A DNA stretch of 64,000 nt from Nilaparvata lugens (taxonomy: Eukaryota; Arthropoda; Insecta; Hemiptera; Delphacidae). Below the pieces are notes generated by a model, which did not search any database, was not told the DNA's origin, and saw nothing but the letters and a program-made list of their open reading frames with translations. This document shows positions 57,736-64,000 of this stretch, piece after piece (the stretch's first letter is position 1; each line of letters begins with the position of its first letter). The DNA lies in contig NC_052508.1 of the NCBI RefSeq assembly GCF_014356525.2, forward strand, positions 46,851,858 through 46,915,857, in the 5' to 3' direction. Made by a program: the position numbers and the translations under genes.

Positions 57736-59994
57736 ATGTTTAAATCTGGTTGATGTTAGATGTTCTAGACGAGCCCCAAGCTGAATTCCATACGTCCAGA
57801 CAGGTTTCAGAATTTGTTTATAAATCAATATTTTGTTTTCCAATGAGAGTTGTGATTGTCTGCCCAACAGCCAATAGATTTTACTGTATTTGAGTCCCAG
57901 CTCACTCCTTTTCATCTTGATATGCTCTTTCCATTTCAACTTGGCGTCAAGAGTCATTCCAAGGTATTTTGCTGTGTTGCTGTGTGGTACTACATTCCCA
58001 TTTAGATTTATACGAATCGGATCATTGATATTTTTGTTTGTGAAGTTGATATGAATGGACTTCATCTCATTCAATCGGATTCTCCATTTCTTTGTCCAGT
58101 CACTGAATTTGTTGCTAGCATTCTGTAGTTTTGTGGCTGCTTCTTGTACTGTTTCCCCTTCTGCCAGTATTGCAGTATCATCAGCAAAAGTAGCAATTGT
58201 CACTGCATCCAATTCAGGAAGATCGCTTGTGTACAGCACATAAAGAACTGGTCCAAGAAAACTACCTTGTGGAACTCCAGCCCTTATTTCCTTTAATTCA
58301 GAGACGTCATCACCTTGTTTTACTCTGAACAATCTGTTAGTGATGTATGATTTTAAAAGTTTTACAAGTGGAGTGGGAAGAATTTTATGAAGTTTATTGA
58401 TCAGTCCTTCATGCCACACTTTGTCAAATGCCTGTGCCACATCAAGTAAGATTGCTGAGCATATACATTTTTTCTCTAATGAATTCTCTATTACATTAGT
58501 GATTCTATGTACTTGGTCCAGGGTTGAGTGCTTCTGCCTGAAGCCAAATTGATGGGCTGGTATCAGATTCCTGCTACTTATGATGGGAGCCAATCTCTTC
58601 ATTAGCAATTTCTCAAAAAGCTTTGAAATTACAGGTAGAAGAGATATTGGGCGGTACGATTTTGCTTCTTGAGGACATTTCCCAGGCTTTTGCAGCATAA
58701 TGACTTCTGCCACCTTCCAAATTGAAGGAAAATGCTGTAAATATGTTAGCATGATAATACCTTTCCTTGGAAGTTTCTTCAAGATTTCACCTGTAATCAG
58801 ATCAAACCCAGGTGCTTTTTTGGTAATCAGATTATTTTTTATTTCTTCTTGAACCTCATTTATAGAAACTAGATCAATCTTTGTATCTAAATCATCTATT
58901 ATATCTTCTTCAGGATCAATTTCAGATTGAATGTTGTTTGGCTGAAAGATTTCTTCTAGATGATTAGCAAATATATCTGCCTTTTCACTGTTATTTCTTG
59001 CCCAAGTACCATCTGGTTTTCTGATTGGAGGGGATTGTGATATTGGTCGCTTAATTCTTTTTGTTGCTTTCCATAATGAATAATCTGTACTGGCATCAGC
59101 TGTCAAATTTTGAAGGTAGTTATTAATGGACTCCTCAGTTAGTTTCCTTATCTCTCTTCTCAATTGTTGTGTTTTGTTATTCAATATATTTTTGTCAGCA
59201 GGATCACGTGTTTGTTGCCATCTTCTTCTTGCCCTTCGTTTCTCTAAAACAAGTTGTCGAATCTCCAGTGGGTAATTGCATCCTTTTGTTTTCCTGGTGT
59301 ATTGTCTAGTGTTTTTCCAGGCTGATTTCTGGATTTCCCACATGAAATTTTCTGCGGCTTCATCTAACTGCTCAGCTGTTCTAAGAGGAATATTCAAGTT
59401 GATTTCATTCTCCAAATCCACTTTGAAAGCTTCCCAGTCTGTTGTTCTGTTGACTAACATTGGTCTGTCTTCTTTCTTTATTATTCGTTCACTTAGTGTG
59501 AGAATTACAGCTGAATGATCAGAATCCAGGTCAAAGCTCTCTTCAATGTCAATAAAATTACTGGATATTCTCTTTGTTATGAAGAAATCTAGAAGATCTG
59601 GAGTTTTATTCAAATCTGTTGGCCAATAAGTAGGTGTCCCTGTTAAATGGAATTCGCAGCCCAGCTCCTGGATAGCCTCTCTGAGTTCTTTTCCTTTGGT
59701 AGTTATGAGTCTTGAACCCCAATCCTTATGCTTGGCATTAAAATCTCCACCCACAATTTTCTCTTCTTCCTCCCAATTCGGTGGTGAATAACTTTTATTG
59801 GTACTTATAGACGATGCTGGTTGCATTGTATTTGAAGCTGATGATTGAATCTTCTGTGTTGTTGAAGATGCTGAAGAAAACATCTCTCTCAGCTGATTGA
59901 TCTCCAACCGTGCACTCTCCAACTCCTTTTCCAGCTTATTCATTCTTTCTCTCTCTTCACTCTGTTGACAAGTGACTTCTTTCCATTTTTTCAA
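57706..59994 (-). pseudogene. Jockey-type LINE ORF with RT, endonuclease half missing
   Basis: A 762-codon open frame. Residues 1-45 form a coiled coil (ERERMNKLEKELESARLEIN). A Ser-rich stretch then runs directly into GGDFNAKHKDWGSRL, the middle of the APE endonuclease, followed by LLDFFIT and DLDSDHSAV. The N-terminal endonuclease half with the metal-binding Asn and Glu is absent. RT follows: KAPGFDLITGEILKKLP, SYRPISLLPVISKLFEKLL, HQFGFRQKHSTLDQV, LLDVAQAFDKVWHEGLI, GVPQGSFLGPVLYVLYTSDL and FADDTAIL (58190-58163). These are Jockey signatures. The fusion suggests an internal deletion joining ORF1 to ORF2 in frame. The frame begins without ATG, at the junction with the inserted LINE. Confidence 0.85.
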
Positions 59995-60000
59995 ATTTTC

Positions 60001-60510
60001 AAATTTTCAAATTTTTATTTTATTTATTCAAGTAAGTTACAATACATTCTGGTTCATACACGAATCTACAATAAATTACAGTACAACAGCCAATTATGCA
60101 GCAAATTTTACATATTATGAAAACTTATTAATTACAATGAAGATTGAATGCAACATTAGAATATTGATAATATAGTATTGTAATATAACTACATAAATCA
60201 GCGGTGTTTCAACAATGAATAAATGATAATTTCAATGAATAAATATACACCCCACTATATATTATATGTGTTGGGGTATAAGTAATTAGTTGCTTATTGC
60301 GTGTAATAATTACTATTTACAAACTTCATTCACTGATATGGGATTAAAGTTTTTTATAATAAAATTAGTAAAAATGTATAATACAAACAAACAAATTATG
60401 GAATTAGTAAATAAATATTAATGTTCTATTAAGGATAATAATAAGAAAGGTTATTTTTAGAAAAATGAAAAACAGTAAAGAGTGGAATGAAGAATAAATA
60501 GTTTCAATAT
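60001..60510 (-). other. 3' UTR of the helicase-bearing LINE
   Basis: AT-rich, without ORF, ending in the aaaatttg tail. Confidence 0.6.
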
Positions 60511-62523
60511 TTACAGTCTAACTAAATTTTCACAATTTTCCACTCCAATATCAACCAACCAGGAAAATAAACTTTTCTTGAACCTGTGTCTATTGAATTC
60601 TTCCCTAATGTAACTTGGTATTGAATTATAAATTTTTGGTCCCAAATATGTGTAGTTTCTTTGCCCAAATGTAGTGTTCATCCTTGGTACTATTGAATAC
60701 GTGTTTCTCTGCCTTGTTTGATGGTTATGATCTGCCAGTCTTATGTGTTCGTTGTTTCTCCTCATTCGCGTGATGATAGCCTGGATGTAGAGTTGTCTTA
60801 CACTCAGTACTTTACTGTCCTTGAAAAGAATGTTCGTGGGGAATTGATTCTCCTTGAAGCCTATTATTTTTAGTATTCGTTTTTGAAGTTTATAGAGAGG
60901 TTCAACATGTGTAAAATTCGTAGCTCCCCAGATAATTATGACGTATCTTAAAATTGATTGCACTAAAGAAAAATAAACAGTTTTTAATGTCTCATAGTTG
61001 AGGATTTTACGGAGTTGATAGAATTTGTAGAGAAGCTTCCTGATCCGGGTAATTGATAGATTAATGTGCTTGTCCCATTTGAATTTGTTGTCCACTATTG
61101 TTCCTAAATATTTTATTTCATTGACTTGTTGAATTGAAGGGCAATCACACGGGTTGTTGGTGCTTCCACAGTGATGCAGGATTATTGAAGAATCCGGTGG
61201 TCTCGTCCGTTCTGTCAGAGAAAAGGCTAAAAATTTCGTTTTTGTTGCATTTACTGTAAGCAAATTTTCTCTTAACCATTTATCGACTTTGATCAATTCT
61301 TCCTGTGCCAGATTAAAAACTTCCTCCCAGGTGTTTCCTTCAAATAGTATACACGTATCATCAGCAAAAGCTATTACTCTTCCTCTTATCTTAATTGAAC
61401 ATAGCTCATTTGCATATGCCAAATACAGAATTGGCCCAAGAACTGTTCCTTGGGGAATCCCAAACTTCATCGTTCCCTCTGAACTGAGATGTTCTTCAAC
61501 TTTGACTTTTTGACGCCGGTCACAGAGGTATGATCTAAACCATGCTAGAGGAACTCCTCTAATTCCCATGGCTTCTAATTTCTTCAGCAGCAAACTGTGA
61601 TTAACAGTGTCAAAAGCTTTTGCTAGGTCCAGGAACACTGCTGCACATTTTTTGTTATTTTCTAGCTTATCTGTGACAAAATTTGACAATTCTAATACCG
61701 CATCTTCTGTACTCCTCCCCTCACGAAAACCAAATTGATTCCTAGATAGTAAGTTGTTTTTTTCCATGTAATTCACAAGACGTTTCTTTACCAGTTTTTC
61801 CAAAATCTTAGAAATATTGCTTATAAGTGAAATAGGCCTGTAATTGGTGGCATTTGTTTTGTCGCCTCCTTTATGTAATGGTCTAACACATGTCTCTTTC
61901 ATAGCTTTTGGAAAAATTCCTTTTGACAGACTTAAATTAAATATGTGAATTAATGGTTTTACAATTACATTTTTTATCGACTTCAATGTTCTATTATTGA
62001 TTCCATCAAGTCCTGGAGCACTGTCATTTCGCAAACTACTAATAGCTTCAAGAAGCTCATCTTCAGTTACTGGGTGAAAGTAGATGGAGTGTAGAGTTCT
62101 TGTAACAGGTTTATATTGGGATATGATTTGGTCTAGTGGTTTTCTTAAGGAATCTATTATTGTCTCCGCCATTTCTTCACCTACATTTGTGAAAAAGTTA
62201 TTCATGTGGTTGAGCACAGTTTCTGGATTTTCCTTTAGATTGAAAATCCTATCATCTATTTTAATAGCATTCAATTTCATTTTTGTTTTTGATTTAGAGT
62301 CAGTAGCATCTTTGATTACTTTCCACATTTTTTTATTATCCTTTCCAGCTTCATACAATTTCTCTCTATAGTATTGGTCCTTTGTTTCATGAATTAAAGC
62401 TGTGAGTGTATTCCTATACCGACGATAGAAGTTGGTTAAGTTAATGTTGTTTGGGTCTTCCTTCTTCTTTTGTTGAGTAGATTTCTGGTTCTTATTGCTG
62501 CTACTATACCTCTGGTGATCCAT
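60511..62523 (-). CDS. Helicase-bearing LINE ORF2, RT part
   Basis: 670 open codons, of which the reverse transcriptase proper starts near codon 150. RT blocks: NDSAPGLDGINNRTLK, RPLHKGGDKTNATNYRPISL, NQFGFREGRSTEDAV, FLDLAKAFDTVNHSLLLKKL, FGIPQGTVLGPILYLAYANE, AFADDTCILF with the catalytic Asp pair (61370-61343), and EIKYLGTIVDNKFKWDKHIN. The C-terminus holds a C..C.C-like segment (HHCGSTNNPCDCPS), QKRILKIIGFKENQFP and RNYTYLGPKIYNSIPSYI. No RNase H. Jockey/CR1 group. It follows the endonuclease frame after a -1 shift in aacaaaagaagaagg, near 62460; a one-base loss is likelier than programmed frameshifting. All RT catalytic residues look intact. Confidence 0.9.
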   Translation of the reverse strand: MDHQRYSSSNKNQKSTQQKKKEDPNNINLTNFYRRYRNTLTALIHETKDQYYREKLYEAGKDNKKMWKVIKDATDSKSKTKMKLNAIKIDDRIFNLKENPETVLNHMNNFFTNVGEEMAETIIDSLRKPLDQIISQYKPVTRTLHSIYFHPVTEDELLEAISSLRNDSAPGLDGINNRTLKSIKNVIVKPLIHIFNLSLSKGIFPKAMKETCVRPLHKGGDKTNATNYRPISLISNISKILEKLVKKRLVNYMEKNNLLSRNQFGFREGRSTEDAVLELSNFVTDKLENNKKCAAVFLDLAKAFDTVNHSLLLKKLEAMGIRGVPLAWFRSYLCDRRQKVKVEEHLSSEGTMKFGIPQGTVLGPILYLAYANELCSIKIRGRVIAFADDTCILFEGNTWEEVFNLAQEELIKVDKWLRENLLTVNATKTKFLAFSLTERTRPPDSSIILHHCGSTNNPCDCPSIQQVNEIKYLGTIVDNKFKWDKHINLSITRIRKLLYKFYQLRKILNYETLKTVYFSLVQSILRYVIIIWGATNFTHVEPLYKLQKRILKIIGFKENQFPTNILFKDSKVLSVRQLYIQAIITRMRRNNEHIRLADHNHQTRQRNTYSIVPRMNTTFGQRNYTYLGPKIYNSIPSYIREEFNRHRFKKSLFSWLVDIGVENCENLVRL

Positions 62524-63506
62524 GGTTTGATGGGTTTGTACTTCTTCTGCCGCCGATGCTGCTTGATATTATTTTGTATATGTTGTCTCAGAGTTGATAA
62601 GAAGGTGTCATAAGATGTATCTGGATTATTATCTTCTAAAACATGAATCCACTCCTCATTCAGTAGTTCATTCTTCAAGCTATTAATGTCTATTTTCTCG
62701 TTTATTTCATGTGTTCCAGTTTCATTTGCACTATTTCTCGAAATATGTTGCACTCCTAGAATTGTGGTGAAGTGGTCAGTTATTGTTGATTCATAAATGA
62801 TTGGAAAAAGATTATCTCTGGAGTTGGTAGCAATGTGATCTATGCAAGAAGCAGTTTCTGTTGTAGTTCTGGTTGCTTGTTTAATGCAGAGTCTGAGCCC
62901 ATGCTCGCTTAGAAGATCGCAGTAGTCATTCAATTGATGATGTGGACGAATTTGAAGGGTGTTAATATTCATGTCTCCGGCACATATGACTTGTTGCCCT
63001 CTTAATTCATTCAGGATCGATTCCAAGTCACTCAGGAAATCTGTAATATCATTGAAGGACGGTGATCTGTATATTGCAAGGATGTTCCACTTTTTGTCTG
63101 CTGCATCCAACCGAATATGTAGGACATTTGCCTGGTTAATATGTAGCTCAACACATTGTACATTTATACTATCTTTAACATAAACAACTACACCATCATT
63201 TTGTAATGGGTTGTTTATGGTGGAAAATACATCATATCCTCGAATGGACTGGAGTACAAATTCAGTCCTAATCCAGCATTCGGTTAGAATAATAACATCA
63301 AAAGAAAAATTAATGTCGCACAATTGAATCATCAGCTCATCAAAATTTCTTCTGATACTCCTTATATTGAGACAGAAGATGCTCAAATCACAAGAACTCA
63401 ATGCTGCACAAAGTTGTTGACTGTTGTTGATCACTTCATCGTTTATTTCTTCAAAATAATCAAGATCCTCGAAGCTGAGCAAATTTGATAAGTTGTTGTT
63501 ACTCAT
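62436..63506 (-). CDS. Helicase-bearing LINE ORF2, endonuclease part
   Basis: 356 codons from ATG 63506. It is a complete APE-type endonuclease: FCLNIRSIRRNFDEL holds the metal-binding Asn, VIILTECWIR the Glu, NILAIYRSPS the conserved Tyr strand, VICAGDMNINTLQ the Asp and Asn, SCIDHIATN the next Asp, and STITDHFTTIL the catalytic Asp-His. The linker KPWITRGIVAAIRTRNLL is shared with the LINE at 29955. The last residues (after about 62465) are out of frame with the RT. The start codon overlaps the stop of the upstream helicase ORF (ATGAGTAA). Confidence 0.9.
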   Translation of the reverse strand: MSNNNLSNLLSFEDLDYFEEINDEVINNSQQLCAALSSCDLSIFCLNIRSIRRNFDELMIQLCDINFSFDVIILTECWIRTEFVLQSIRGYDVFSTINNPLQNDGVVVYVKDSINVQCVELHINQANVLHIRLDAADKKWNILAIYRSPSFNDITDFLSDLESILNELRGQQVICAGDMNINTLQIRPHHQLNDYCDLLSEHGLRLCIKQATRTTTETASCIDHIATNSRDNLFPIIYESTITDHFTTILGVQHISRNSANETGTHEINEKIDINSLKNELLNEEWIHVLEDNNPDTSYDTFLSTLRQHIQNNIKQHRRQKKYKPIKPWITRGIVAAIRTRNLLNKRRRKTQTTLT

Positions 63507-63999
63507 TATTTAAACTCTCATTAATCCCTTCCATGTTTCTTTCATTCCAGCTTAAGAGAAACTCTTCACTAACATCCTTTAGTTTTCGAATTAGGGTCAG
63601 CACTAAATCTTCTTGCCCTGTTGTGATATATCTGAAGGTTTGTGTGTGTCTGCTCATTGCTACTATTACATGTTGTGTGCTGTTATATATTCCAAGTTGT
63701 TTTTTATTGTTCCTTATCAGAACTACATTCTTGTGAGTTAAGCCCTGTGCTTCATGAATTGTATGGACTTTAACTGAAGGGTGAAGTTTTGATTGCAGCT
63801 CTTCTAGCACTGTTTTCTTCTCGAGCTGAGTGAATGTAAGAATCAGAGTGTTAGGTTCAAGTGGTCCAAGTTCTCCATTTGTTATTGGAGGTCTGACGGA
63901 TAACAGGACCTCATTTTTCGTACTAATGTCCTGGTAGTAGCTGGAAAGGATGTAGCAGACGTCTATTGGACACCTTCTAGTTACTGTTTGATGGATTCT
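63499..63999 (-). CDS. Viral-type SF1 RNA helicase domain, partial ORF upstream of LINE ORF2
   Basis: 167 codons open from the window edge to TAA 63501-63499. The blocks are those of the C-terminal RecA-like half of superfamily 1 helicases from alphavirus-like RNA viruses: RRCPIDVCYIL near 63985-63955, LILTFTQLEKK, motif V as VHTIHEAQG (63768-63742), and motif VI as VAMSRHT (63663-63643). Motif VI supplies the arginine finger in this family. A short tail (SEEFLLSWNERNMEGINESL) follows. Motifs I-III, including the ATP-binding P-loop, should lie to the right of the window. In such LINEs it could unwind template RNA or counter silencing; both are speculation. An integrated virus fragment is the alternative, but the ATGAGTAA junction with the LINE ORF argues against it. 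Confidence 0.85.
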   Translation of the reverse strand, partial: RIHQTVTRRCPIDVCYILSSYYQDISTKNEVLLSVRPPITNGELGPLEPNTLILTFTQLEKKTVLEELQSKLHPSVKVHTIHEAQGLTHKNVVLIRNNKKQLGIYNSTQHVIVAMSRHTQTFRYITTGQEDLVLTLIRKLKDVSEEFLLSWNERNMEGINESLNNE

Positions 64000-64000
64000 C

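Larger units (their letters stand above)
57307..59996 (-). mobile_element. Jockey-type LINE, interrupted and internally deleted
   Basis: The 3' tail (aataaaaataaaaattt) abuts the repeat at 57306. The coding part follows to 59996, where a second LINE interrupts it. The remaining 5' part is expected beyond 64000. Confidence 0.8.
59996..64000 (-). mobile_element. Helicase-bearing LINE, inserted in the Jockey LINE
   Basis: The 3' end carries three aaaatttg units (60020-59996) after gaataaataaaataa. The 5' side runs off the window. Order from 5' to 3': an ORF ending in an SF1 helicase domain, a complete APE endonuclease, RT, and a 3' UTR of about 510 bp. Apart from one frameshift it is open throughout, so it is young compared with the other LINEs here. 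Confidence 0.85.

Noticed and set aside
63499..64000. Helicase region as a simple endogenous virus fragment
   Set aside because: The ORF is open to its stop, on the same strand as the LINE and overlaps its start codon; a LINE ORF explains this better. Kept as the main alternative until the sequence to the right is read.

Overview
The window looks like nuclear DNA of an insect, most likely a planthopper (Hemiptera, for example Nilaparvata or a relative). It is AT-rich and intron-containing, and most of it is nested transposable elements. The planthopper assignment rests on my memory of dispersed repeats whose ends read 'ccttgccctattacc' and 'gtgtgagtgagccacacc'. No species was confirmed. There are no prokaryotic features.

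Two host genes can be rebuilt from exons whose reading phases agree. (1) On the + strand, four coding exons at 6359-6470, 10400-10441, 14286-14333 and 17438-17508 encode about 90 residues of a MAPK-regulated corepressor-interacting protein, closest to MCRIP2. Its 5' end may lie outside the window. (2) On the - strand, twelve coding exons from 55928 down to 38687 encode the last 447 residues of an ATF7IP/windei protein, the partner of the H3K9 methyltransferase SETDB1/Eggless. They cover a coiled coil, a doubled SUMO-interaction motif and a C-terminal fibronectin type III domain. The N-terminal exons lie beyond the right edge.

Layout, left to right. 1-5340: a decayed LINE with RT, RNase H and a zinc knuckle, split by a dispersed repeat that carries a truncated LINE and a Tc1/mariner element with very long inverted repeats. 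5340-17510: the MCRIP2-like gene, with introns full of minisatellites, a tRNA-derived SINE, fold-back elements and interlocked palindromes. 17510-19678: probable 3' flank. 19679-25557: a young LTR element with no pol, in minus orientation. 26779-35690: two copies of a 2.9-kb block of dead LINE and other repeats, flanking another degenerate LINE. 35748-36600: a mariner-like transposase relic. 38687-55928: the windei-like gene. 57037-64000: three nested levels, namely a repeat interrupted by a Jockey-type LINE, itself interrupted by a second LINE.

The best find is at the right edge. The innermost LINE has an upstream ORF ending in an RNA-virus-type superfamily 1 helicase domain. Its stop codon overlaps the start codon of the endonuclease-reverse transcriptase ORF (ATGAGTAA, 63499-63506). 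The element is nearly intact, with one frameshift between endonuclease and RT, so it looks recently active.
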